A DNA stretch of 64,000 nt from Oceanospirillaceae bacterium (GTDB lineage Bacteria > Pseudomonadota > Gammaproteobacteria > Pseudomonadales > Oceanobacteraceae). Positions 9,173-17,685 of this stretch are shown here, in pieces; positions within the stretch are counted from its first letter, which is position 1; each line of letters opens with the position of its first letter. The DNA lies in NCBI GenBank assembly GCA_024234265.1, contig JACKOM010000003.1, forward strand, positions 124,001 through 188,000. The letters are read 5' to 3'. The translations under genes were made by a program, and so were the position numbers. The notes beneath the pieces were generated by a model. It was not told the DNA's origin. It did no database searches and saw only the letters and a list, made by a program, of their open reading frames with translations.

Positions 9173-9685
9173 TCAATGCACCTTATCTGGTACCGGTTTA
9201 GTACTACGTAAATACCTTTCTGAAAATGACTCATCCAAACTCATCAGAAGGTGCTCCATACCTTCACCGGACCTCTCAAATTTCCGCTTAAGAAGAGCTG
9301 CCCTTGACATTCTCAGGAGTCCGTCCTCCATAAACCGATCTCCAATATCACCCGTATCAATTCTAGCGAACACAGAATAGATTGCAGACAGTTCCCTCCC
9401 GTCCACTGGAAAGTCAAACGACTCAAACAATTCCAGCTTTACGGACTTTCTGATGAAACATTCACGGAGCTTGTTCGCTGTGGCAACACTGATACTTGGT
9501 GAATAAACAGACTCTGCTTCCAATCTGGCATTGGCACAGTTTTTAACATCAAAGCATCCATCCAGCAGCTTCAGTGCCTTTGAAAACGCAAACTTACCGG
9601 CTGACATACCCAACGGGGAAAAAGCAATTGTCAAACCGCTGTTTCCTTTCCGCTCGTGCCGAATGAAAGAATGATTAACTTCCAT
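9173..9685 (-). CDS. Hypothetical protein in capsule locus
   Basis: A 170-residue protein that I do not recognise. It has no signal peptide and no clear membrane span. It is rich in charged residues, with a predicted helical C-terminal half (RMSRAALLKRKFERSGEGME) and three cysteines (residues 44, 49 and 78 approximately). The ATG at 9685 lies three bases after the stop of the upstream glycosyltransferase, so it is translated from the same message. Position between a glycosyltransferase and a sulfotransferase suggests a role in capsule modification or assembly, but nothing in the sequence shows which. Confidence 0.6.
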   Translation of the reverse strand: MEVNHSFIRHERKGNSGLTIAFSPLGMSAGKFAFSKALKLLDGCFDVKNCANARLEAESVYSPSISVATANKLRECFIRKSVKLELFESFDFPVDGRELSAIYSVFARIDTGDIGDRFMEDGLLRMSRAALLKRKFERSGEGMEHLLMSLDESFSERYLRSTKPVPDKVH

Positions 9686-9688
9686 ACT

Positions 9689-12478
9689 TTAGCCAGTGTA
9701 CAAACCAATAAATTCAAAAACATCACGCATCATTTCTACACCCTTAGACTCACTGTACATCTCTTCCACTAAAATACGTGAGTTTTCGGAAAACTTTTTC
9801 CACATAGTCTCATCATTAAGCAGACTTACCACGCCTTCCGCCATCAGTTTAGGATCGTCCTGAATCCAGGCAGAAATCTTATGACTAAGACCTGTCGCTT
9901 CTGCGGCCACTTTAGTAAGCACCTGTGGAGCCCCGTACGACATAGCCTCCAGAACCTTACCCTTAATACCTGCACCTGATAAAAGTGGAGCAACAATCAG
10001 TTTGTGATTAAAGAAAACATCATCCAGATTTTCTACAAAGCCTTTTACCACGACATGTTCGCTTGCCAGCGCTTCGATTTCGTCGGTCGGATTACTGCCG
10101 TAAATGTAAAAGCGAATATCAGGCACTTTTTTAATCAGATCAGGCATTACCTCTTTGACAAAAAATTTGACCGCCTCAACGTTCGGGTGATGACGAAAGC
10201 CACCCAAAAACGCAATACCTTGGCGCTCTATAAAGGGCTTACCTTCTGGTTTTTTCGTCAACACCCAAGGGCAACGAAAAATGTTATCGCCACGCAGATT
10301 ATGAGACATTATCACTGCGTGCTCTGTTTCATTGTAACTGAGAACGGCATCTACCTTACGCATCACGTCCAGTTCACGCGCTCTAGTCTTAACGGCTTGC
10401 TCGATGCTGTATTCGCCTGTTGATGTTGCTGCACGTAGCTCACGCAGAAAATGCAGGTCGGCATTATTGAACACTATCTTTGCAGAGGTTCTGGCGCGAA
10501 TAGCGTCGATATATTTCTCAGCTACCGAATAGCGCGTAATATAAATGGCATCAAACTCGGCAATGCGTTTTTCAACAACATCAAAAACAGAACTGTAGAA
10601 AGGCGCATACAGCGCTTCAACCCCCATTCGCTGCAAAGTGCGGGTAAACTTCCCCATATGAGCCATATTCTCAGGCACGAAGGTTACCTTCATACCCAAC
10701 TTCTGCAGCAGCTTGATCTCCTCGACAGCCGCATAGCTACCAGCATCCGCACTGGCATCCGGAGTCGCATAGTCGATAACAAGCACGCGATAGTCTATGC
10801 CGCGGTCCTTCTGCAGCAGTAGATCAACCCCTTCATCGCCATTGTGTTTGTATTCCTTGAACCACTTAGCACGGAATTTAGATTCATTGACAACCTGATA
10901 TTGCTTGAGGCCCTTTGTCACGTCTTTACCGTGACTCTGCCCCTCAAAATGCACAACCGACGACATAGGACAGTACAGCGTTTTATACCCTGCAGCTCTG
11001 ACCTTAAACGCAATGTCTGTATCTTCGTAATAACACGGTGCGTATTCTGGACTAAACCCACCAATTTCGTTCCATACATCAGTCCTGATGCACATAGAGG
11101 CCCCAGTCAGATAATCTGCCTGACGGGTATAGTTAAATTCTGGCGCTAACGGATTGGCACCATTTCCGACATTCCATGGCTGACCAGAGCCCCAGATAAT
11201 GCCGCCAGCCTCTTGAAGACTGCCATCCAGATTCAACAATTTAGAACCTGTCAGACCAACAACAGCATCACTGAATGGAGCAACAAGTTCGTCCAGCCAG
11301 CAACTTGTAGTCTCCGTGTCATTGTTGAGAAATACGAGATACTTACCTTTAGCAACGCGGGCAGCATTATTGCAACTGCGCAGAAATCGTAAATTCTCTG
11401 GATTTCGCACGTGAATTACATTTTTAACAATATCTGCAATATTCGCAGTAAGATCACTGGAACAATCATCAGCAACAATGACTTCATAACTGGCCTTATT
11501 GAAGGACAGTATTATTGAGGCTATTGAATGATACGTCAGTTCCAGTTTGTTATAAGCAGGAATAATGATACTGACATCTGGCTTCTCATAGTACGGAAGC
11601 GTTAAAGGCGGAAAGTCTCTTCTACCCTCCCAGCCTTTGACTACCGCATCATGAGCGGCAAGAATATCACCCGCCACAACGCCTGGAATCTTGCCTAAAG
11701 ATACCGCTTCCATCTGCAGTCTAAGCGATTCATATCTGTGTTTCGACTGATTAGAAAATCCGATAAAGCCTGGCTCTTTGTAAGAGCTTTTCAGGTATTG
11801 CCATGGGGTAAGAATTCCCGAGAACTTCCTGCTGTCAGTCCAAAGACTGAACGGATAATCCCGCACACCAATGGAAATAAGGTGATAACCATCGTCAAAA
11901 AGTTTGATAGGCAAAGGAATAGCAACATGATTCGTTCCCTTCTGAAGATGGATATCCAGAGATGCAATCTCATTACCCTCCTCCAGAATTACAATATTTT
12001 TGGTGCCTTCAAACTTTTCTGAAATCAGGGTTCCAACGACATGGCAATTTTCAATCTTTTCTACACCGGCCCAGAACTTTCCATCCGGCTCAGTCAGCGT
12101 AATCTCAAAATTTTTCGCGAAGCGCTTGTTAACGTAGAGCTTCACATTCTGACCAATTTTATCTTTCAAAGATTCTTCAAGCGGAATGCGGAATCCGCTG
12201 TAACCATCAGAGATACCTGCATCCAACAGATCACGCCTGAATTCATTGGCTTTCGCACGACCATAAAGTCTGCCGTTTACGTCAATAGACACCCAGGTAT
12301 CACCGGCAGGAGCTTCTGGATCATGTGCCCAGCCCACAGCATATCCCGCCTCAAATTTATCGATGTGCCCTTTTGCCGGATTCTTCGTATCCACTATAGT
12401 ACCGCCAGAAACATTGGAAGATTTGACAATAGACCCGCTGATTTCCCGGGCCTTGCTAACTATTTTATTAATACCCAT
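9689..12478 (-). CDS. Bifunctional GT2/GT4 glycosyltransferase with N-terminal GW module
   Basis: A 929-residue protein. Residues ~42-100 carry a small beta-rich module (AVGWAHDPEAP, VDVNGRLYG, R.DLLDAG, GYSGFRI) common in surface-polysaccharide enzymes. A family-2 glycosyltransferase domain follows at ~301-530 (VSIIIPAYN, ADDCSSD, LNNDTE at 384-389, ITGSKLL-like strand and YYEDTD). A family-4 domain ends the protein at ~590-925 (FLGGFRHHPN, GSNPTDE, VVKGFV, PLLSGAGIKGKVLEAMSYG), which is the donor-binding half of GT4 enzymes. It probably adds two different sugars in turn to the capsule repeat. ATG at 12478 starts four bases after the manC stop; the longer frame to 12556 would overlap manC and lacks support. 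Confidence 0.88.
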   Translation of the reverse strand: MGINKIVSKAREISGSIVKSSNVSGGTIVDTKNPAKGHIDKFEAGYAVGWAHDPEAPAGDTWVSIDVNGRLYGRAKANEFRRDLLDAGISDGYSGFRIPLEESLKDKIGQNVKLYVNKRFAKNFEITLTEPDGKFWAGVEKIENCHVVGTLISEKFEGTKNIVILEEGNEIASLDIHLQKGTNHVAIPLPIKLFDDGYHLISIGVRDYPFSLWTDSRKFSGILTPWQYLKSSYKEPGFIGFSNQSKHRYESLRLQMEAVSLGKIPGVVAGDILAAHDAVVKGWEGRRDFPPLTLPYYEKPDVSIIIPAYNKLELTYHSIASIILSFNKASYEVIVADDCSSDLTANIADIVKNVIHVRNPENLRFLRSCNNAARVAKGKYLVFLNNDTETTSCWLDELVAPFSDAVVGLTGSKLLNLDGSLQEAGGIIWGSGQPWNVGNGANPLAPEFNYTRQADYLTGASMCIRTDVWNEIGGFSPEYAPCYYEDTDIAFKVRAAGYKTLYCPMSSVVHFEGQSHGKDVTKGLKQYQVVNESKFRAKWFKEYKHNGDEGVDLLLQKDRGIDYRVLVIDYATPDASADAGSYAAVEEIKLLQKLGMKVTFVPENMAHMGKFTRTLQRMGVEALYAPFYSSVFDVVEKRIAEFDAIYITRYSVAEKYIDAIRARTSAKIVFNNADLHFLRELRAATSTGEYSIEQAVKTRARELDVMRKVDAVLSYNETEHAVIMSHNLRGDNIFRCPWVLTKKPEGKPFIERQGIAFLGGFRHHPNVEAVKFFVKEVMPDLIKKVPDIRFYIYGSNPTDEIEALASEHVVVKGFVENLDDVFFNHKLIVAPLLSGAGIKGKVLEAMSYGAPQVLTKVAAEATGLSHKISAWIQDDPKLMAEGVVSLLNDETMWKKFSENSRILVEEMYSESKGVEMMRDVFEFIGLYTG

Positions 12479-12482
12479 CCTA

Positions 12483-13889
12483 TTACGCCCTCCCGTAGCG
12501 GTCCTCAAAGCGCACAATGTCATCCTCTCCCAGGTACGCGCCAGACTGAACCTCAATCAACTCGAGAGGGATTTTTCCCGGATTTTCGAGCGCATGAATG
12601 GCACCCACAGGGATATATACGGATTCATTCTCAGCAACCAAACGCGTGATATCATTAATCGTTACCTTGGCTGTTCCTTTTACGACAATCCAATGTTCCG
12701 CCCTATGGTGATGCATTTGCACTGACAGCTTTGCCTGAGGCTTGACGGTGATACGCTTTACCTGATGCCGCTCACCAGAATCAATAGAATCGTATATTCC
12801 CCAAGGCCTGTATACCTCGCGATGGGTATCTGTAAGATGGCGACGACCATCCTTAAGCTGGTTAACAATGGCCTTAATATCCTGAACCTTATCTTTTGAC
12901 GCGACCAGCAACGCATCCTTTGTATCTACCACCACAACACCCGACAGGCCGAGTACCGCCGTCAGTTTGTCCTTACTGTGTACATAGGTGTTTTCTGTAC
13001 CGTAAAACATAACATCACCAACAGATGAATTACCCTGACCATCTTTTGCACTTACATCCCACAGACTGGACCAGGAACCCACATCACTCCATCCCGCCAT
13101 CAGCTGAATCACTTTGGCATCGTCCGTATGCTCCATAACTGCATAGTCAATAGAATCTTCCGGACACATCAAAAATGCTTCTTTGCCTGGGCGAATAAAG
13201 TCGAGATCGTGAGATGCGCACTTCATTGCGGCCTGACATGCAGTCAGTATTTCCGGATTAAACTTCCCAAGCTCACTCAGGTAAGTTGAAGCTTTAAATA
13301 CAAACATGCCGCTGTTCCAGAGAAACGAGCCATCAGCAAGGTACGCTTCTGCTGTTTTCTTATCTGGTTTTTCAACAAAGCGTTCAACGGAATAGAGACC
13401 ATTACCACCCCCTTCACCTGATTGGATATAACCATAACCGGTTTCTGGATTTGTTGGCGGCACACCAAAAATCACCATACCGCCTTCTGCAGCACTGTCT
13501 GCAGCACGCAATACTACGGATGCAAAAATTTTAGGATCATGAATGTAGTGATCTGCAGAAAGAACAACCATAATTGCGTCTTCTGCCTCGCACAAACTGA
13601 GTGCAGCCAGCGCAATAGCTGGCGCAGTATTTTTACCAACTGGCTCAAGTATCAGCTTCGCACCAACAATTCCCGCAAGGCGAATTTGTTCCGAGGCGAT
13701 AAAACGGTGTTCTTCATTACAAATCAGCACTGGCGGCTCATCTGTAAACTCTCTTGCTCTCAGGCAAGTCTGCTGCAACATTGTCTGTTCGCCGAGCAGG
13801 GGCAAAAATTGTTTCGGGTACAACCCTCGACTAAGCGGCCAGAGTCGCGTGCCGCTACCACCCGCCATTACCACCGGAATAACTTTCAT
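12483..13889 (-). CDS. manC: Mannose-1-phosphate guanylyltransferase / mannose-6-phosphate isomerase
   Basis: A 468-residue type-II bifunctional enzyme (ManC/AlgA/XanB family). The N-terminal pyrophosphorylase has VVMAGGSGTRLWPLSR (about 6-21) with FVEKPDKKTAEAYL further on. The C-terminal cupin isomerase domain (about 355-465) has RPWGIYDSID, the metal-binding QMHHHRAEHW and the YIPVGAIHALENPG loop. It makes GDP-mannose from fructose-6-phosphate-derived mannose phosphates, with a separate phosphomannomutase that is not in this window. The ATG at 13889 overlaps the rmlB stop by one base (TAATG). It implies that mannose or a GDP-mannose derivative enters the capsule. Confidence 0.95.
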   Translation of the reverse strand: MKVIPVVMAGGSGTRLWPLSRGLYPKQFLPLLGEQTMLQQTCLRAREFTDEPPVLICNEEHRFIASEQIRLAGIVGAKLILEPVGKNTAPAIALAALSLCEAEDAIMVVLSADHYIHDPKIFASVVLRAADSAAEGGMVIFGVPPTNPETGYGYIQSGEGGGNGLYSVERFVEKPDKKTAEAYLADGSFLWNSGMFVFKASTYLSELGKFNPEILTACQAAMKCASHDLDFIRPGKEAFLMCPEDSIDYAVMEHTDDAKVIQLMAGWSDVGSWSSLWDVSAKDGQGNSSVGDVMFYGTENTYVHSKDKLTAVLGLSGVVVVDTKDALLVASKDKVQDIKAIVNQLKDGRRHLTDTHREVYRPWGIYDSIDSGERHQVKRITVKPQAKLSVQMHHHRAEHWIVVKGTAKVTINDITRLVAENESVYIPVGAIHALENPGKIPLELIEVQSGAYLGEDDIVRFEDRYGRA

Positions 13890-14974
13890 TACTTTGCCCC
13901 CTTCAGCAGCGGCATCCACCAGTTCTGATTGTGCAGATACCAGCTGACGGTTTTACGGATACCACTTTCAAAACTTTCTGCAGGCTTGTAGCCAAGTTCC
14001 TGCTGGGATTTGGTCGGGTCGATGGCGTAGCGACGGTCGTGACCGGCGCGGTCGGCTACATAGGTAATCAGCTCGGCGCTTTTGCCGGCGATGGCTTTGG
14101 TGGCCGTTGGATACTGAGCAGCCAGCTCGGGCTCGGCGGCAAAGGCTTCGTCCATCAGTTTGCAGATCAGATTAACGATGTCGATATTCGCCCATTCGTT
14201 GATGCCGCCGATGTTGTAGCACTCACCCACACGACCCTGTTTGATTACCAGATCGATACCGCGGGCATGATCGGTTACGTACAACCAGTCTCGAATCTGC
14301 TGACCATCGCCGTAAATCGGCAGTGCTTTGTCGTGCATGATGTTGGTCAGTACCAGCGGAATCAGTTTTTCCGGAAAATGATACGGGCCATAGTTGTTCG
14401 AGCAGTTGGACGTGGTGACGTTCAGACCATAAGTGTGGTGGTAGGCGCGCACCAGATGGTCGGATGCGGCTTTACTGGCGCTGTAAGGGCTGTTCGGCGC
14501 GTACGCAGTGGTTTCGCTGAAGGCCGGGTCGGTAGGGCTCAGCGTGCCGTACACTTCGTCGGTGCTGACATGGTGAAAGCGGTGTGCAACCGGGCTTTCG
14601 CCGCGCGCTTTCGGCTCGTCAATCCACAGCTTTTTAGCGGCCTTCAGCAGGCTGTAGGTACCAATAATATTGGTTTCAATAAAGGCATCAGGGCCTGTGA
14701 TTGAACGGTCTACGTGGCTTTCGGCGGCAAAGTGCACCAGATTATTCACCTTGTGCTCTTTGATCAGGGTCTCTACCAGTGCGGTGTTGCAGATATCGCC
14801 GTGCACAAAGGTAAAGTTCGGATTGTCTTCGACGCTGGCCAGATTCGCACGGTTACCGGCGTAGGTCAGCGCGTCCAGTACAATTACCTTGTCCTGTGGG
14901 TAGGTTTCGAGCCAGTAGAGAACGAAATTCGAACCAATAAAACCGGCACCGCCGGTCACTAACAACGCATTCAT
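13889..14974 (-). CDS. rmlB: dTDP-glucose 4,6-dehydratase RmlB
   Basis: A 361-residue NAD-dependent dehydratase, the second step of dTDP-L-rhamnose synthesis. GGAGFIGSN at 8-16 binds NAD, HVSTDEVYGTL contains the catalytic Thr-Asp-Glu, and SPYSASKAASDHLV holds the Tyr-xxx-Lys pair. Length matches the family. Its ATG overlaps the rmlD stop (ATGA, 14971-14974) and its stop overlaps the manC start, so it is an internal gene of the capsule operon. Confidence 0.97.
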   Translation of the reverse strand: MNALLVTGGAGFIGSNFVLYWLETYPQDKVIVLDALTYAGNRANLASVEDNPNFTFVHGDICNTALVETLIKEHKVNNLVHFAAESHVDRSITGPDAFIETNIIGTYSLLKAAKKLWIDEPKARGESPVAHRFHHVSTDEVYGTLSPTDPAFSETTAYAPNSPYSASKAASDHLVRAYHHTYGLNVTTSNCSNNYGPYHFPEKLIPLVLTNIMHDKALPIYGDGQQIRDWLYVTDHARGIDLVIKQGRVGECYNIGGINEWANIDIVNLICKLMDEAFAAEPELAAQYPTATKAIAGKSAELITYVADRAGHDRRYAIDPTKSQQELGYKPAESFESGIRKTVSWYLHNQNWWMPLLKGAK

Positions 14975-15879
14975 TGAGCAAGTTCCTGAATCATATTCTT
15001 TAATGCGGTACGCCAGTGAACTCCGTTCACGGCTATGTCTTTACGCAGGGCGGAGGTGTCGAGCACGCTGTAGGCCGGGCGTTTGGCGGGTGTCGGATAC
15101 TGGGCAGCAGTGATCGGATTTACCGGAATGGCTTTTTCGAGCAGATTGGCTGCAACCGCAAGTTCCTGAATTGCAACGGCGAAGTCGTACCAGCTGGCGG
15201 TACCCAGATCGGTCCAGTGATAAATAACCTGAGTGTCCTGCTGACTGAATTTGCGCTCTGCCAGCAGCCACAGGGCATTGGCCAGGTTACGGGCCGACGT
15301 TGGCGTGCCCACCTGATCAGAGACAACACCCAGCTGCTCTTTTTCGCGCATCAGGCGGATCATGGTTTTAACGAAGTTATTGCCATGAACGCTGTAAACC
15401 CAGGCCGTACGGACGATGCTGACATCGGCACCGAGAATGGTCTGAGCCTGCTGTTCACCGGCCAGTTTGCTGGCGCCATAAACGCCCAGCGGGGATGTCG
15501 CGTCCGACGGCTGATACGGGGTATTTTTATCGGCTGCAAACACAAAGTCGGTAGAAACATGCAGTAACTTTGCACCGAGTGTTTTACAGGCCTGCGCCAG
15601 ATTTTTTACGCCGGTTTCATTAACCGCGTACGCCGCATCCACGTCGGATTCGGCCTTATCGACAGCCGTGTAGGCAGCCGCGTTAATGATGAGATCAGGT
15701 TTAAACTCACCGGCAACGGCATTAACCTGCACAGCGTCGGTGATGTTGAGTTCGGAGGAATCACAGAATAACGCTTCAACGTTCTGTGCCCACGCGGCAC
15801 CCGACTCACGGGCCAGTTTCAGAGTGTGCTGCAGTTCAAAACCGAGCTGACCATTTTTGGCCGTAACCAATACGCGCAT
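14971..15879 (-). CDS. rmlD: dTDP-4-dehydrorhamnose reductase RmlD
   Basis: A 302-residue reductase that finishes dTDP-L-rhamnose. The N-terminal VLVTAKNGQLGFELQ is the dinucleotide-binding motif in its RmlD form (GxxGQLG), STDFVFAADKNTPY carries the catalytic Thr/Ser, and YGASKLAGEQ carries the Tyr-xxx-Lys pair. It lies between rmlC (17 bases upstream) and rmlB (overlap of four bases), which is a compact operon arrangement. Confidence 0.96.
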   Translation of the reverse strand: MRVLVTAKNGQLGFELQHTLKLARESGAAWAQNVEALFCDSSELNITDAVQVNAVAGEFKPDLIINAAAYTAVDKAESDVDAAYAVNETGVKNLAQACKTLGAKLLHVSTDFVFAADKNTPYQPSDATSPLGVYGASKLAGEQQAQTILGADVSIVRTAWVYSVHGNNFVKTMIRLMREKEQLGVVSDQVGTPTSARNLANALWLLAERKFSQQDTQVIYHWTDLGTASWYDFAVAIQELAVAANLLEKAIPVNPITAAQYPTPAKRPAYSVLDTSALRKDIAVNGVHWRTALKNMIQELAQ

Positions 15880-15896
15880 TTGTCTTTCGTCCCTGT

Positions 15897-16448
15897 TCAG
15901 TATTCGAATTTATCGGCTTCTTCGAATGACTTACCCGCTTCGTCTTTGGCAGACAGCAACGGAGCTTTTCCATCAACCAGCGGCCACTCAATACCCACGG
16001 TCGGGTCGTTCCATTTGAGCGAACGGTCGTATTCAGGCGCGTAATAATCTGTGCATTTGTAAACAAATTCTGCACTGCCTGACATCACATAGAAACCATG
16101 AGCAAAGCCTTCCGGCACCCAAAGTTGACGTTTGTTGTCTGCCGACAGAATCTCACCAACCCACTGCCCGAAAGTCGGCGAGCCTTTACGCATATCAACG
16201 GCCACGTCGAATACTTCACCAGCCACAACACGCACCAGCTTGCCCTGGGTTTGTTGCATCTGATAGTGCAGACCACGAAGAATGCCCTGCGCCGATTTGG
16301 AATGATTGTCCTGTACGAACGGCTTACCGCCGGTCAGCTCGTCCATGATGCTGGCGCGGAAGGTTTCCATGAAGAAACCACGCTCGTCGCCAAACACCTG
16401 AGGCTCGACGACCACAACATCCGGAATGCGGGTGCGGATCAATTTCAT
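15897..16448 (-). CDS. rmlC: dTDP-4-dehydrorhamnose 3,5-epimerase RmlC
   Basis: A 183-residue cupin epimerase that inverts C3 and C5 of dTDP-4-keto-6-deoxyglucose. Visible signatures are DERGFFMETFR, FVQDNHSKS, GILRGLHYQ (with the catalytic His), RVVAGEVFDVAVDMRKGSPTFG and WVPEGFAHGFYVMS. The length is the usual 180-185 residues. Its ATG overlaps the rmlA stop by four bases (16445-16448). Confidence 0.97.
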   Translation of the reverse strand: MKLIRTRIPDVVVVEPQVFGDERGFFMETFRASIMDELTGGKPFVQDNHSKSAQGILRGLHYQMQQTQGKLVRVVAGEVFDVAVDMRKGSPTFGQWVGEILSADNKRQLWVPEGFAHGFYVMSGSAEFVYKCTDYYAPEYDRSLKWNDPTVGIEWPLVDGKAPLLSAKDEAGKSFEEADKFEY

Positions 16449-17473
16449 ACGATGTCCTCTTCAAACTGGCCAGTCTGCTCAATGGCTTTCTGCATCAGGT
16501 TCATTTTCAGACGATCTTCAGCGCGACGGCCGAATTTTGCCGGATTGAATTTCGACGGATTCACCCTGGCATTGGCGTGTTCAAACAGAACGCTGAACAG
16601 GTATTGGCCATAACCGTTTTTCTTCATGGGTTCAGCCAACTTACGCAGCTGTTCGGCATCGATCAGACCCAGACGGAACGCGATCTCTTCTGGGCAACAA
16701 ACCTTCAGACCCTGACGTTTTTCGATGGTGGCGATAAAGTGGCTGGCATCCAGCAGACTGTCGTGGGTGCCGGTATCGAGCCAGGCAGTACCACGGGACA
16801 GCAACTGCACATTCAGTGTACCGTCGGCCAGATAGGCGTTATTTACGTCAGTAATTTCCAGCTCGCCACGAGGTGACGGTTTCACGTTTTTGGCAATTTC
16901 CACAACGCGGTTGTCGTAGAAATACAGACCGGGAACGGCGTAATTGGATTTCGGCTGTTCTGGCTTTTCTTCCAGAGAAATCACCTTGCCGGACTCGTCA
17001 AATTCAACCACACCATAGGCGCGGGCGTCCTGAACGTGGTAACCGAAAATAGTGGCACCTTCACGCTCGCCGGCCGCGGCCTGCAGCATATCTTTGGACA
17101 TATTCTGACCAAAGAAGAGGTTGTCACCCAGAATCAGGGCAACCGAGGCATCACCGATGAAGTCTTCACCGATAATAAAGGCCTGAGCCAGACCGTCCGG
17201 ACTTGGCTGTACCGCGTATTCAATGGAAATACCCCACTCGCTGCCGTCACCCAGCAGGTTGCGGAAATTAGCGCTGTCCTGCGGTGTGGTGATGATCAGG
17301 AATTCAGAAATACCGGCCAGCATCAAAGTGCTCAGCGGGTAATAAATCATGGGTTTATCGTATACCGGCATCAACTGCTTACTGACGGATTTTGTCAGCG
17401 GATACAGACGGGTACCTGAACCACCTGCCAGAATAATGCCTTTGCGTTTGGTCGATTTGATTGCACTGTTCAT
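16445..17473 (-). CDS. rmlA: Glucose-1-phosphate thymidylyltransferase RmlA
   Basis: First enzyme of dTDP-rhamnose synthesis, joining dTTP and glucose-1-phosphate. The protein has GIILAGGSGTRLYPLT near the N-terminus, the YDKPMIYYPL segment, GDNLFFG and VVEFDESGKVISLEEKP. At 342 residues it is about 45 residues longer than E. coli RmlA; the extra is a charged C-terminal tail (FGRRAEDRLKMNLMQ). The ATG at 17473 has AGGAGAG seven bases upstream, so the upstream in-frame codons to 17536 are not used. It is the first rml gene after kpsD, 212 bases away. Confidence 0.95.
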   Translation of the reverse strand: MNSAIKSTKRKGIILAGGSGTRLYPLTKSVSKQLMPVYDKPMIYYPLSTLMLAGISEFLIITTPQDSANFRNLLGDGSEWGISIEYAVQPSPDGLAQAFIIGEDFIGDASVALILGDNLFFGQNMSKDMLQAAAGEREGATIFGYHVQDARAYGVVEFDESGKVISLEEKPEQPKSNYAVPGLYFYDNRVVEIAKNVKPSPRGELEITDVNNAYLADGTLNVQLLSRGTAWLDTGTHDSLLDASHFIATIEKRQGLKVCCPEEIAFRLGLIDAEQLRKLAEPMKKNGYGQYLFSVLFEHANARVNPSKFNPAKFGRRAEDRLKMNLMQKAIEQTGQFEEDIV

Positions 17474-17653
17474 AGTTCTCTCCTGAGATCGTCCCTGTTC
17501 AATTTGCCTCTGATACTCCGCAAAGGCCTTACCCATTGTTTGTTTAAATCCGTCAATCTGACCAAAAATCCCCAGCCGGAATACAGGTGAAACAGCACAC
17601 CACCAGCTCTGATTGTTATTCTTATTGGCCTGATCAACCCATTGGTGAATTAC

Positions 17654-17677
17654 CCGGACCAGCGTTTACTGGCCCGG
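17654..17677 (-). other. Hairpin between kpsD and rmlA
   Basis: Just after the kpsD stop the sequence CCGGACCAG and CTGGCCCGG form a nine-base stem (one G-U on the minus-strand RNA) with a six-base loop. No U tract follows, so it is not a clear terminator. It may protect the 3' end of the kps message or reduce read-through into the rml genes. It is the only sizeable gap (about 210 bases) in the right half of the operon. Confidence 0.35.
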
Positions 17678-17685
17678 CAAAGCGA

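Noticed and set aside
13931..14704. 257-codon plus-strand frame opposite rmlB
   Set aside because: Antisense shadow of a well-supported enzyme gene; composition is biased and no motif is seen.
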